Shown: positions 1 through 8,336, counted from the stretch's first letter. The stretch: DNA of 40,753 bases from Clostridium sp. (GCA_018377235.1 JAGZZT010000020.1:1-40753), one strand, 5' to 3'. Numbers and translations are program-made. The notes: generated by a model from the sequence alone, not told the origin.

Positions 1-49
1 ATAATGCGTTTAGGAGGCTTCTTATAGATGTATTTTATTACAACGAAAA

Positions 50-88
50 GAATGTTGGAAGTGTGTTTTTTCGCACACCCCAACATTC
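50..88. other. Stem-loop downstream of oppA
   Basis: Inverted repeat with arms GAATGTTGG and CCAACATTC and an inner GTGTG/CACAC pairing around a T-rich loop. It lies beyond the oppA terminator, so it may be a second terminator or may belong to a gene off the left edge. Neither flank has a long T-run, so its role is uncertain. Confidence 0.45.
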
Positions 89-100
89 AGTATAGAACCG

Positions 101-149
101 AAAAAATCCCTTTTCAGACATCGGACAAAATATCTGAAAAAGGGATTTG
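101..149 (-). terminator. Rho-independent terminator of the opp operon
   Basis: Inverted repeat of about 15 bp (AAATCCCTTTTCAGA paired with TCTGAAAAAGGGATTT) just after the oppA stop codon. On the minus strand the stem is followed by a T-run (the A-run at 101-106 on the plus strand), which is the layout of an intrinsic terminator for leftward transcription. Confidence 0.8.
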
Positions 150-177
150 TTTTCCTGATTATGACAATTTTTTATTT

Positions 178-1890
178 TTATTCTGCTGCTTCTGCAGAAG
201 TCTCTGTCTCTGCCGGAACAGCCTCCTCTGTCTGGCCTGCATCTCCGTAGGAAGCGTACATAAAGTACCAATAGCCGTATGGGGAATGCCAGGTTCCCTG
301 AAGCTCAGGTTTCTGAAGCCAGAAGTCATTCTGATATGCAACCGGAATCATGGCCATATCGTTTAATAAAAGCTGCTCTGCCTCATGCAGAAGCTGATAG
401 TGCTCCTCTTTGTCCACTGTCTCTCTGGCGCTGGCAATGAGCGCATCATATTCCGGACTGTTGTATTTTCCGTCATTATTTCCGTTTGTGGACTCAAACA
501 GGTTCAAAATATTGGACGGATCATCGTAATCATATACCCAGCCGTTTCTGGCAATGTCATAGTCTCCGTTTCTTCTGGTCGGAGTAAAAGAAGCCCACTC
601 AATGATCTTGATATCTGTGTTGACTCCCAGTTCACTCCATGCGCTCTGGAGATACTCAGCCAGAGCCTTATTGTACCCTGCGTCATTTGTCATATACTCA
701 ATCGCCGGGAATCCTTCGCCATCTGGATAGCCTGCATCTGCCAGAAGCTCCTTCGCCTTGGCCAAATCGCTCTCAAAATCGTCTACATGGAAGAACTCGC
801 CGTATTCTGCAATCGTGGTCTCCTGGAAGGAGGAACCTGTCTCTGCGTCGGAAACGCCTGGTCCAATAAAGTTGGAAGCTGGAGTGTACGTTCCCTGCAT
901 AATGGTATCCGCAATATACTGACGATCCAGAGCGAGGCTTAATGCCTGGCGGACTCTCACATCCTGGAAATACTCTCTGTCCAGATTCAGACTTACATAA
1001 TACGTTCCCAGAAGCGGAGCTGTGTGGAACTCAGGATTCTCTCTGAGGTTTGGGATTTCCTCTGTCGGAACGTCCCTGCTGAACATAACCTCGTCCGCCT
1101 TGTAAGCGCTGTAGGCTGCGTTCATGTCCTCCATCAGAACGAACTTGATAGTATCTGCTGTCACTGCCTCTGCATTCCAGTAATTTTCATTTTTCTCCAT
1201 AAGAATGTGGGATCCGGGAACCCACTCCTTGATCTTCATGGCGCCGTTGCACACATAGGTAGCCGGATCAATCGCCCAGGACTCGCCGTTTGCCTCGATT
1301 GTTGCCTGGCTGACCGGGCTTAATGCTGCAAATGCACAGATCTTGTCAAAGTATACGCACGGATAGGAAAGCTCTACCACAAAGGTCTGAGCGTCAGGGG
1401 CGGACACTGCCAGGGTATCCACATTTCCGTTCTCAGCTTCATCGTAGCCCTTTACCATGCACAGAAGATCATGGCCGTAGGGAGCGGCTGTCATCGGATC
1501 TGCCATTCTCTTAAAGGTATATACAAAATCCTCGGCTGTAAAGTCAGAGCCGTCGCTCCACTTCAATCCATCCCTTAAGTGGAACGTGTAGGTAAGGCCG
1601 TCTTCGGAAACCTCCCAGGTCTCTGCCATTCCGCCGATTACATTGTTGTCCCTGTCCATAGTTAAGAGAGGCTCAAATAAATGGATAATCATATTTGACG
1701 CATCAATAGCACTGTTTAACGCCGGATCCATAGTCTCCGGATCTGGTCCCAGCTGAACTACCAGGTTATTTCCTTCCTCTGTCACAGCGCCTGCATTTCC
1801 TGCGCCGTTATCCTTGCTTCCTCCGCAGCCGGACAGCACAGTTGTGGAAACCATGGCAGCTGCCAGGAGAAGTGCGAACTTCTTTTTCAT
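178..1890 (-). CDS. oppA: Oligopeptide ABC transporter, substrate-binding lipoprotein (OppA type)
   Basis: Extracellular solute-binding protein of family 5 (SBP_bac_5), expected to capture peptides outside the membrane and hand them to OppBC. The 570-residue product begins with a lipoprotein signal peptide: MKKK, a hydrophobic stretch, then the lipobox LSGC with the acylated Cys near residue 22. The body shows family-5 features such as DPETMDPALNS near the start, WSDGSDFTAEDF and the VRQALSLALDR region. The start is supported by AGGAGGAAG about 6 bases upstream. The C-terminus ends in a Glu/Ala-rich tail of about 20 residues that is probably disordered. It is the last gene of the opp operon, 86 bases after oppF, in a gap holding a hairpin and a possible internal promoter. 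Binding proteins are often made in excess over their permeases. The substrate (oligopeptide, dipeptide or nickel) is inferred from the family only. Confidence 0.92.
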   Translation of the reverse strand: MKKKFALLLAAAMVSTTVLSGCGGSKDNGAGNAGAVTEEGNNLVVQLGPDPETMDPALNSAIDASNMIIHLFEPLLTMDRDNNVIGGMAETWEVSEDGLTYTFHLRDGLKWSDGSDFTAEDFVYTFKRMADPMTAAPYGHDLLCMVKGYDEAENGNVDTLAVSAPDAQTFVVELSYPCVYFDKICAFAALSPVSQATIEANGESWAIDPATYVCNGAMKIKEWVPGSHILMEKNENYWNAEAVTADTIKFVLMEDMNAAYSAYKADEVMFSRDVPTEEIPNLRENPEFHTAPLLGTYYVSLNLDREYFQDVRVRQALSLALDRQYIADTIMQGTYTPASNFIGPGVSDAETGSSFQETTIAEYGEFFHVDDFESDLAKAKELLADAGYPDGEGFPAIEYMTNDAGYNKALAEYLQSAWSELGVNTDIKIIEWASFTPTRRNGDYDIARNGWVYDYDDPSNILNLFESTNGNNDGKYNSPEYDALIASARETVDKEEHYQLLHEAEQLLLNDMAMIPVAYQNDFWLQKPELQGTWHSPYGYWYFMYASYGDAGQTEEAVPAETETSAEAAE

Positions 1891-1919
1891 AATGTCTTCC
1901 TCCTCAGGTCGTAAAAAAT

Positions 1920-1928
1920 ATTATAACA
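1920..1928 (-). promoter_or_regulatory. Possible extended -10 promoter for oppA
   Basis: On the minus strand this reads TGTTATAAT, an extended -10 element (TGN plus TATAAT), 30 bases before the oppA start codon. No good -35 is visible at the usual distance. It could give oppA extra transcripts independent of the operon promoter. This is inference from sequence only. Confidence 0.4.
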
Positions 1929-1936
1929 TGAATTCA

Positions 1937-1960
1937 CCTCCCTGCCGTACGGCAGAGAGG
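1937..1960. other. Intercistronic hairpin between oppF and oppA
   Basis: A perfect 14-base palindrome CTGCCGTACGGCAG sits at 1942-1955, and the stem extends outward with CCTC/GAGG after one mismatch. No T-run follows on the minus strand, so it is unlikely to be a full terminator. It is placed where transcript-stabilising or processing hairpins often separate permease genes from a highly expressed binding-protein gene. Confidence 0.55.
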
Positions 1961-1976
1961 CAAACTGTTAAGCTTT

Positions 1977-3038
1977 TTAGTTGATTTTATCTAAGTGATG
2001 GCATGCCGCGTAATGTCCCTTGGAAACTTCTCTCCACTCCGGCGCCTTCTCAGCGCACAGCTCTGTGGCATAAGGGCATCTGGTCCGGAATGTACAGCCG
2101 CTTGGCGGATTAACCGGGCTCGGCACGTCTCCGCTGAGCACGATACGCTTGGACTTTCTGCTGGTCTCCGGATCTGCAATCGGAATCGCAGAAATCAGGC
2201 TCTTGGTGTATGGATGCACGCTGTGGAAGGTCAGCTCATAGCTGTCGGCCAACTCCACCAGCTTGCCCAGGTACATAACGCCGATGCGGTTGGAAATATG
2301 CTTCACGATAGACAGATCGTGGGCAATAAACAGGTAAGTTAAGCCCATCTCCTGCTGAAGCTCCTCAAACATATTTACTACCTGCGCCTGAATGGATACA
2401 TCCAGAGCTGATACCGGCTCGTCACAGACGATGAACTCCGGATCTACCGCCAGGGCCCGGGCAATACCGACACGCTGTCTCTGTCCGCCGGAGAATTCGT
2501 GAGGATAGCGGTTGGCATGCTCAGAGTTTAAGCCTACACGCTCCAGCATACGGATAATTCTTTCCTGACGCTCCTTTTTATTGGAAGCCAGCTTGTGGAT
2601 ATCAATAGCTTCTCCCACAATATCGGCAACCGTCATACGGGGATCCAGACTGGCATAGGGATCCTGGAATACAATCTGCATCTTCCTGCGGTACGGAAGC
2701 ATATTAACTTTTGTCTTATGGCCAAACTGAACCTCGCCCTTTTCATTTAAGACAGGCTGTCCGTTCTCATCAGTCAGCGGCACGTCCCCGCTGTCGAAAA
2801 TAGTCGTTCCGTCATAAGTAATGCGGCCGCTGGTCGGCTCATAAAGGCGAAGCAGAGTACGTCCTGTAGTTGTCTTTCCGCAGCCGGACTCGCCTACCAG
2901 TCCCAGGGTTTCCCCCTTATTGATAAAGAACGAAACATCATCTACTGCCTTTACCACTTTTTTCTCGAAAAGCTTTCCGCTGGCAACAGGGAAATGCTGT
3001 TTTAAGTGCTCGATTTCAAGCAGCTTCTTGTTCTCCAT
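1977..3038 (-). CDS. oppF: Oligopeptide ABC transporter ATP-binding protein (OppF type)
   Basis: Cytoplasmic ATPase of the Opp/Dpp family that pairs with OppD to power peptide import. The 353-residue protein has Walker A GESGCGKTT at about residues 49-57, the Q-loop in VFQDPYASLD, the signature SGGQRQRVGIAR and Walker B FIVCDEPVSALD. The C-terminal oligopeptide-transporter domain has the Cys-containing GCTFRTRCPYA segment. The start overlaps the oppD stop by one base (TAATG), so translation is probably coupled. An extra Asp/Glu/Gly/Asn-rich stretch at about residues 80-112, between the strand after Walker A and the Q-loop, looks longer than usual for OppF. It could equally be called DppF; the substrate cannot be read from the sequence. 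Confidence 0.93.
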   Translation of the reverse strand: MENKKLLEIEHLKQHFPVASGKLFEKKVVKAVDDVSFFINKGETLGLVGESGCGKTTTGRTLLRLYEPTSGRITYDGTTIFDSGDVPLTDENGQPVLNEKGEVQFGHKTKVNMLPYRRKMQIVFQDPYASLDPRMTVADIVGEAIDIHKLASNKKERQERIIRMLERVGLNSEHANRYPHEFSGGQRQRVGIARALAVDPEFIVCDEPVSALDVSIQAQVVNMFEELQQEMGLTYLFIAHDLSIVKHISNRIGVMYLGKLVELADSYELTFHSVHPYTKSLISAIPIADPETSRKSKRIVLSGDVPSPVNPPSGCTFRTRCPYATELCAEKAPEWREVSKGHYAACHHLDKIN

Positions 3039-4042
3039 TACTTGTCACCTCCCTGTGCCTTTAAAAACTCCTCCTTCTGCAGCAGCCAGCAGGCGCTGTA
3101 GTGGATGTCGGACAGATCTGTATACTCCGGCATCTGCTTTAAGCAGATTTTCATACAGGACTCGCACCGGGGCGCAAACGGGCATCCGGCAGGCGGGTTC
3201 AGCATATCGACTGGGGATCCTTCGATCGGAACAAGTCTTGTCTTCTCCTTCTCGTCCAGACGCGGAATGCTGCGCAGAAGTCCCTTGGTGTATTCGTGGG
3301 ACGGACGGTAGAAAATATCGTCTGTGGTGCCGTACTCTACTACCTTTCCAGCGTACATAACAGCAATCTTGTCGCACATGCTGGCCACCACGCCCAGGTC
3401 GTGGGTGATCATGATAATCGCCATTCCCAGCTTCTGTTTGAGTTCCATCATCAGTTCCAGAATCTGAGCCTGAATGGTTACGTCGAGAGCTGTCGTTGGC
3501 TCGTCGGCAATCAAAAGCTTTGGTTCACAGGCTAATGCGATAGCAATCATGACACGCTGGCGCATACCGCCGGACAGCTCATGGGGATACTGCTTTAAGC
3601 GCTTCTCCGGCTCGTTGATTCCAACGAGAGTTAAAAGCTCTTTTGCCCTCTCTCTGGCCTCCTGCTTTGTCTTTTTAGTGTGAAGCAGAATCATCTCACA
3701 AATCTGATTTCCAATCGTGTAAACAGGATTTAAGCTGGTCATCGGATCCTGGAAAATCAGGGAAATCTCCTCTCCTCTGATCTTTCTCATCTGAGCCTCG
3801 TTCATCTGGTCGATCTGATGGCCGTTAAACTCAATACTTCCTCCAATCAGACGTCCTGGATAGGCAGTCAGGCCCATCAGACTGTAAGCTGTAACTGATT
3901 TTCCAGAACCAGACTCTCCTACAATGCCTAATACCTCCCCTTCCTTCAAGTGAAGAGAAACATCGTTTAACGCCTTGACTTCTCCGGCTGGAGTGAAGAA
4001 GGAAAGGCGCTCGTTTTTAATATTTACAAGATATTCACTCAT
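3038..4042 (-). CDS. oppD: Oligopeptide ABC transporter ATP-binding protein (OppD type)
   Basis: Second ATPase subunit of the peptide importer. The 334-residue product carries Walker A GESGSGKS near residues 42-49, Q-loop LIFQDPMTSLNP, signature LSGGMRQRVMIA, Walker B LLIADEPTTALD and the switch His in MITHDLG. The C-terminal domain ends with the Cys-rich PPAGCPFAPRCESCMKIC segment typical of OppD/DppD, which in some relatives has been linked to an Fe-S cluster. It starts 13 bases after the oppC stop and overlaps oppF by one base. Length and motif order are normal for the family, and I see nothing unusual. Confidence 0.93.
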   Translation of the reverse strand: MSEYLVNIKNERLSFFTPAGEVKALNDVSLHLKEGEVLGIVGESGSGKSVTAYSLMGLTAYPGRLIGGSIEFNGHQIDQMNEAQMRKIRGEEISLIFQDPMTSLNPVYTIGNQICEMILLHTKKTKQEARERAKELLTLVGINEPEKRLKQYPHELSGGMRQRVMIAIALACEPKLLIADEPTTALDVTIQAQILELMMELKQKLGMAIIMITHDLGVVASMCDKIAVMYAGKVVEYGTTDDIFYRPSHEYTKGLLRSIPRLDEKEKTRLVPIEGSPVDMLNPPAGCPFAPRCESCMKICLKQMPEYTDLSDIHYSACWLLQKEEFLKAQGGDK

Positions 4043-4055
4043 GCTTATTTCCTCC

Positions 4056-5096
4056 TTAGTTCTTCAGCTTCGGATCAAAGGCGTCGCGCAGTCCATCACC
4101 TAACAGGTTAAAGCTCAGGATAATAATAGAAATCATCAGAGCCGGAGCAAACAGACGATAAGGATAGCTCTGCAGACCATTTAAGGCTGCGCTGGCAAGG
4201 CTTCCAAGAGACGGCATGGGGGCGTTTACACCCAGACCCAGGAAGCTTAAAAAGCTCTCTGTAAAGATGGAGGACGGGATCTGAAGAGTTGTCGTAACAA
4301 TCAGAGTTCCGATACAGTTTGTCAGCAGGTGCTTCTTGATAATGCTTCCGCTGGAAGCTCCAAGCGCTCTCGCTGCCGTCACGTACTCCTGCTCCTTTAA
4401 AATCATAATCTGGCTTCGCACGATACGGGCCATACCAACCCAATACAGCAGGGCGAATACCACGAAAATACTGATTAAGTTTACACCGATCAGGCCGATC
4501 CATTCAAATCCCGGCTTCATGGCCAGCTCCTTTAGCGGATAGTTTAACACCGCTGCCAGGAGGATTACAATCAGAACATCGGGGACTGTGTATATGATAT
4601 CCACAATACGCATCATCACCATGTCCACCCAGCCGCCGAAGAATCCGGCGATGGATCCGTACAGAGATCCGATTAACAGAATGATAGCGGAGGCTACCAG
4701 TCCGACAGTCAGAGATACGCGGCTTCCCATCATTACACGGATGGCGTAGTCTCGTCCCAGCTGATCGGTTCCTAAAATATGCGGGAATACCTTCTCCCCA
4801 TTGGCAATCGCCTCCTGCTCTGCCTGAGAATACTCGAAAGGCGCAAGGCTGTTGCTTCCCTTAATCTGCTGCTCATATTTATAAGGATAAAACTGTGGTA
4901 CAATAAATGAGAGAATAAAAATCAGAATAACCACAATAAGGCTTACCATGGCAATTTTATTCTTCTTAAAACGGCGCATGCCGTCTTTCCAGAAGCCTAC
5001 GCTTTCTCTCATCACCACAAGGCTTTTCTTCTCATCCTCTCCTGCCGGGAGGAAGTCGTCTGCGTTGAGCTGAAATGACAGTTTATTCTTCTCCAT
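4056..5096 (-). CDS. oppC: Oligopeptide ABC transporter permease (OppC type)
   Basis: Inner-membrane permease that forms the translocation pore with OppB. The 346-residue protein has a hydrophilic N-terminus of about 45 residues, a first membrane helix (IAMVSLIVVILIFILSFIV) and further helices covering the BPD_transp_1 domain. The EAA loop that contacts the ATPases is visible around VTAARALGASSGSIIKKH. The periplasm-facing segment HILGTDQLGRDYAIRVMMG is characteristic of OppC/DppC. It lies 13 bases after oppB and 13 bases before oppD in the same operon. Confidence 0.92.
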   Translation of the reverse strand: MEKNKLSFQLNADDFLPAGEDEKKSLVVMRESVGFWKDGMRRFKKNKIAMVSLIVVILIFILSFIVPQFYPYKYEQQIKGSNSLAPFEYSQAEQEAIANGEKVFPHILGTDQLGRDYAIRVMMGSRVSLTVGLVASAIILLIGSLYGSIAGFFGGWVDMVMMRIVDIIYTVPDVLIVILLAAVLNYPLKELAMKPGFEWIGLIGVNLISIFVVFALLYWVGMARIVRSQIMILKEQEYVTAARALGASSGSIIKKHLLTNCIGTLIVTTTLQIPSSIFTESFLSFLGLGVNAPMPSLGSLASAALNGLQSYPYRLFAPALMISIIILSFNLLGDGLRDAFDPKLKN

Positions 5097-5109
5097 AATT
5101 GCCTCCTCC

Positions 5110-6027
5110 CTACTTCAGTTTAATACGCGGGTCAATCAGAGTATACGCAATATCCACGATCACGTTCATTACGATAATCAGTACGGCCAGGAAAATGGTA
5201 GTACCCATGATCAGAGGATAATCGCGGCCTGTGATAGCACCGATGAACTCGGAACCAAGCCCTGGAATCGTAAAGATCTTCTCTACAATAAAGCTTCCTG
5301 TTACTGTATAAGCTAACAGCGGTCCTAAGTAGGTGACAACCGGAAGAATTGCGTTTCGCAGAGCATGCTTAAACACGCTCACCATCCATGAAACGCCCTT
5401 GGCTCTCGCTGTTCTCATATAGTCCTGCCCCAGTACGTCCAGCATGGAGGAGCGCATCAGACGGGCAATATAGGAGGATGGATAAAGAGCCAGAGAGATA
5501 ACCGGCATGATATAGTGCTTCCAGGAAGTGAGTCCGTAGGTTGGAAGCAGTCCCAGCCAGTTGCTTAAAATCTGCATTAAAAGAGTACAGATTACGAAGC
5601 TTGGTATGGCGATTCCACAAGTAGTAAACAGAATAATAATGTTATCAATCATCTTTCCTCTATTGAAGGCCGCAATACTTCCCAGAGGAACGCCAATACA
5701 GACAGCCAGAAGAATTGCCATGCCTCCAATTTTGGCGGATACCGGGAACTTTGTCTCGATGATTGTATTAACTGTACGTCCTCTCTGCTTTACACTGGGG
5801 CCTAAGTCTCCGTGAAGCAGGTCTTTCATATAGATTACATACTGCTCCGGAAGAGGCTTGTCCAGTCCGTACTTTTCCATCATTGCCTCCTGAGCCTGAG
5901 GTGTCAAAGCCTTCTCAGCCATGAACGGACCTCCTGGAACCAGATTCATCAGGAAGAATGTAAGAGTAGCAACCAGCCAGGCTGTAACCACTGCCAGACC
6001 AATACGCTTTATAATGTATTTTGCCAT
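5110..6027 (-). CDS. oppB: Oligopeptide ABC transporter permease (OppB type)
   Basis: First gene of the opp operon and partner permease of OppC. The 305-residue protein begins MAKYIIKRIGLAVVTAW with an immediate membrane helix, followed by the FFLMNLVPGGPF segment typical of OppB/DppB. The EAA loop is visible as YMRTARAKGVSWMVSVFKHA, and the C-terminus ends with a helix and YTLIDPRIKLK. A Shine-Dalgarno-like AAAGGAGA lies just upstream of the start. Gene order oppB-oppC-oppD-oppF-oppA is a standard complete importer. No convincing promoter could be placed in the 164-base gap to tsf. Confidence 0.92.
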   Translation of the reverse strand: MAKYIIKRIGLAVVTAWLVATLTFFLMNLVPGGPFMAEKALTPQAQEAMMEKYGLDKPLPEQYVIYMKDLLHGDLGPSVKQRGRTVNTIIETKFPVSAKIGGMAILLAVCIGVPLGSIAAFNRGKMIDNIIILFTTCGIAIPSFVICTLLMQILSNWLGLLPTYGLTSWKHYIMPVISLALYPSSYIARLMRSSMLDVLGQDYMRTARAKGVSWMVSVFKHALRNAILPVVTYLGPLLAYTVTGSFIVEKIFTIPGLGSEFIGAITGRDYPLIMGTTIFLAVLIIVMNVIVDIAYTLIDPRIKLK

Positions 6028-6063
6028 CGCTTATCTCCTTTCCCGCAGTGCCCCATTAAAGCT

Positions 6064-6094
6064 GCAGAATAAAAAAAATCAGGACTATTATTCT
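6064..6094. other. Hairpin upstream of oppB
   Basis: CAGAATAA and TTATTCTG form an 8-bp inverted repeat around an A-rich loop, about 40 bases before the oppB start. It would lie in the opp leader RNA or mark an operator. Nothing else in the sequence decides between these. Confidence 0.35.
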
Positions 6095-6135
6095 GTGCAA
6101 AAACATATGTAGGCTATGTGCGGACATCTCTGCGT

Positions 6136-6183
6136 AAAGAAAAGGACTGCCGCAAAATAGGAACTCTGCGGCAGCCCCTTTTT
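6136..6183 (-). terminator. tsf: Terminator of rpsB-tsf
   Basis: CTGCCGC and GCGGCAG form a GC-rich stem, extended by AAAAGG/CCTTTT, directly downstream of the tsf stop codon. Read leftward the stem is followed by a T-rich run (TCCTTTTCTTT). It separates the translation operon from the opp operon on the same strand. Confidence 0.8.
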
Positions 6184-6191
6184 GTTCGGAA

Positions 6192-7124
6192 TTACATTCC
6201 CATCTGTTTTGCTACTTCATCAGCGAAATTCTCTTCCTTCTTCTCAAGGCCCTCGCCTGTCTCGAAACGAACGAACTTCTTGATAGCTACCTTAGCACTG
6301 TTAGCCTTGGCAACCTGAGCAACGTACTGGGATACGGACTGCTTTCCATCCTCTGCCTTTACATATGTCTGATCTAATAAGCAGATTTCTTTTAACTCTT
6401 TGTTAATACGTCCCATAACCATGCCGCTGATGATCTTGTCATTAGCGTCCGGCTTCTCATTCTTAGCAGCTACTGTTAAGATCTCTTTCTCTTTCTCAAT
6501 GTAGTCTGCGTCAACTTCGTCTCTGTTTGTGTATAATGGCTTTAAAGCTGCTGCCTGCATAGCTACGTTCTTAGCCATCTCTCTGATCTCATCATTTACA
6601 ACGTCAGTCTCAACGTCTACTAAAACGCCGATCTTTCCGCCTGCATGGATGTAGGAAGCAACAAAGCCGTTTGCCTCTGTCAGCTTCTCAAATCTTCTGA
6701 TCTTCATGTTCTCGCCGATGATGGAGATCTGAGAGGAAAGAGCCTCTGCAACTGTGAGGGACTCATCCTTCGCCCACTTCTCTGCCATGAAAGCGTCCAT
6801 ATCTGCTGCATCAGAAGCAAGAGCCTGCTCTGCTACGTCTGCTACATAATTCTGGAACTTCTCGTTCTTAGCAACGAAGTCTGTCTCAGCGTTTACCTCA
6901 ACAACAACTGCTGCCTTCTCGTCAGCTGCAAGCTTTGTAGCAACAATACCCTCAGCTGCAATACGTCCTGCCTTCTTAGCTGCTCCGGCCAGTCCTTTTT
7001 CTCTTAAGAACTCTACTGCCTTGTCCATATCGCCGTCTGTAGCTGCAAGAGCCTTCTTGCAGTCCATCATTCCAGCGCCTGTCATTTCACGTAATTCCTT
7101 TACCATTGCGGCTGTAACTGCCAT
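6192..7124 (-). CDS. tsf: Translation elongation factor Ts
   Basis: Guanine-nucleotide exchange factor that regenerates EF-Tu-GTP in the cytoplasm. The 310-residue protein starts with the UBA-like domain MAVTAAMVKELREMTGAGMMDCKKAL, including the conserved TGAGMMDCK that contacts EF-Tu. The EF-Ts dimerisation region follows, with NAETDFVAKNEKF, SYIHAGGKIGVLV and the EVDADYIEKEKEI segment. GGAGGT precedes the start. It follows rpsB by 123 bases, the usual pairing. A terminator follows at once, so pyrH and frr, which often come next, are not co-transcribed here. Confidence 0.98.
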   Translation of the reverse strand: MAVTAAMVKELREMTGAGMMDCKKALAATDGDMDKAVEFLREKGLAGAAKKAGRIAAEGIVATKLAADEKAAVVVEVNAETDFVAKNEKFQNYVADVAEQALASDAADMDAFMAEKWAKDESLTVAEALSSQISIIGENMKIRRFEKLTEANGFVASYIHAGGKIGVLVDVETDVVNDEIREMAKNVAMQAAALKPLYTNRDEVDADYIEKEKEILTVAAKNEKPDANDKIISGMVMGRINKELKEICLLDQTYVKAEDGKQSVSQYVAQVAKANSAKVAIKKFVRFETGEGLEKKEENFADEVAKQMGM

Positions 7125-7183
7125 CTTACCATACCTCCATGTTTTTCCTAATCTAGGTGCAGGCTTCTTATCCTGCGGAAAAG

Positions 7184-7224
7184 TCCGCGGAGCCGGCAGC
7201 CTGTCCGGCCTTCTGCTTCGCGGA
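7184..7224. other. Intercistronic stem-loop between rpsB and tsf
   Basis: TCCGCG/CGCGGA outer arms and GCCGG/CCGGC inner arms form a GC-rich hairpin in the rpsB-tsf gap. It is not followed by a T-run on the minus strand, so it may tune read-through or message stability rather than terminate. Confidence 0.45.
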
Positions 7225-7247
7225 TTTTCATTTATCTTGCTCTTAAA

Positions 7248-7982
7248 TTAAGCCTCTGCTGTCTCCTCAGCATCCTCTCCCTCTGCAGGAGCCTCAGCCT
7301 CGCCCTGGTTAGCCTCGATAACAGCGTCTGCCATTCTGGACACGATAAGCTTAACAGCTCTGATAGCATCGTCGTTTCCTGGAATCACGTAATCAAGCTC
7401 CTCCGGATCACAGTTTGTGTCAACGATACCGATTAACGGAATACCAAGTGTGTGTGCCTCCTGTACGCAGATTCTCTCCTTCTTAGGATCTACTACAAAA
7501 ATAGCGTCCGGAATTCTCTTCATCTCCTTGATACCGCCAAGGTTCTTCTCAAGCTTCTCCCACTCTTTCTTGAGAGCGATTACTTCCTTCTTAGGAAGAA
7601 CATCAAATGTTCCATCCTCTGCCATAGTCTCGATCTCTTTTAAGCGGTTGATACGGCTCTGAATTGTCTTGAAGTTTGTCAGCATTCCGCCTAACCATCT
7701 CTCGTTCACATAGAACATTCCGCATCTCTCAGCCTCAACCTTGATAGCCTCCTGAGCCTGCTTCTTTGTACCTACGAAGAGGATTGTGCCGCCCTCAGCA
7801 GCGATGTCGGATACTGCCTTGTAAGCCTCGTCTACCTTGCCTACAGACTTCTGTAAGTCGATGATATGGATTCCGTTTCTCTCTGTGTAGATGTACGGAG
7901 CCATCTTAGGGTTCCATCTTCTTGTCTGATGGCCAAAGTGTACGCCAGCCTCAAGTAACTGCTTCATTGAAATAACGCTCAT
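7248..7982 (-). CDS. rpsB: 30S ribosomal protein S2
   Basis: Small-subunit ribosomal protein, last to join the 30S head-body junction. The 244-residue product starts MSVISMKQLLEAGVHFGHQ and contains the standard RRWNPKMAPYIY, GTKKQAQEAI, RWLGGMLTNF and IPLIGIVDTNCDP segments. I chose the ATG at 7982, not the one 15 bases further upstream, because the GGAGGAAAG ribosome binding site lies inside those five upstream codons and is ideally spaced for 7982. The protein ends in an acidic tail rich in Glu and Ala (about 20 residues), common in S2 of this group. It is co-transcribed with tsf from a strong promoter about 110 bases upstream. Confidence 0.98.
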   Translation of the reverse strand: MSVISMKQLLEAGVHFGHQTRRWNPKMAPYIYTERNGIHIIDLQKSVGKVDEAYKAVSDIAAEGGTILFVGTKKQAQEAIKVEAERCGMFYVNERWLGGMLTNFKTIQSRINRLKEIETMAEDGTFDVLPKKEVIALKKEWEKLEKNLGGIKEMKRIPDAIFVVDPKKERICVQEAHTLGIPLIGIVDTNCDPEELDYVIPGNDDAIRAVKLIVSRMADAVIEANQGEAEAPAEGEDAEETAEA

Positions 7983-8025
7983 GTTTCTTTCCTCCATTTG
8001 GTTTTTCTTCCGCCGGCATCTTGTG

Positions 8026-8062
8026 CTCCCCCTGGGACCTGTTTTCAGGCACCGTCCTGGAG
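8026..8062 (-). promoter_or_regulatory. rpsB: Stem-loop in the rpsB leader
   Basis: Between the rpsB promoter and its ribosome binding site the leader can fold into a stem with a CCTG-TTTT-CAGG tip and CTCC/GGAG base. Ribosomal protein operons are often autoregulated through leader structures, so S2 binding is plausible. That role is inference; only the fold is visible. Confidence 0.4.
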
Positions 8063-8093
8063 AATCCGCCGTGCGTGATTTTTCAACTTTTAT

Positions 8094-8122
8094 ACTATAT
8101 CACAGGGTTTTCTTTTATGCAA
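8094..8122 (-). promoter_or_regulatory. rpsB: Promoter of rpsB-tsf
   Basis: Reading leftward: -35 TTGCAT (8117-8122), 17-base spacer, -10 TATAGT (8094-8099). Spacing is optimal and both hexamers are close to the sigma-A consensus, fitting a highly expressed ribosomal operon. Confidence 0.8.
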
Positions 8123-8167
8123 GCACTTTATTGCGGGCCAGCTGCGTAAATCTGGCAAAGCCGCTGA

Positions 8168-8336
8168 CAGAATCAACAGGATTAGTGATGATAGCAAGAC
8201 TTTAGCAGCAAGGTTTGCGCTAATTTCCGCCGCCGAGCGAAGTGCTTGAGCCGTAAGGCGAGTTTCCGCGAACGGCGGATCATAAATGCGCGAACCGAGC
8301 AGAAAACGCAGCTGTTCACTAATCCTATTGATTCTG
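8168..8336. repeat. Inverted-repeat element (MITE-like or structured RNA)
   Basis: The 21-base ends 8168-8188 and 8316-8336 are inverted repeats with one mismatch. Nested pairs inside include TCCGCCG (8226-8232) with CGGCGGA (8273-8279) and GTTTGCGC with GCGCGAAC. The whole 169-base element can fold into one long stem. It lies between the reductase stop codon and the rpsB promoter and has no convincing reading frame. It resembles a small non-autonomous mobile element or a REP-type sequence. Whether other copies exist cannot be seen here. Confidence 0.6.

Noticed and set aside
28..366. Plus-strand 112-codon frame with an AGGAGG-like sequence ahead of its ATG
   Set aside because: It runs through two hairpins and the 3' end of oppA in antisense, with Cys/Phe-rich low-quality sequence and no family.
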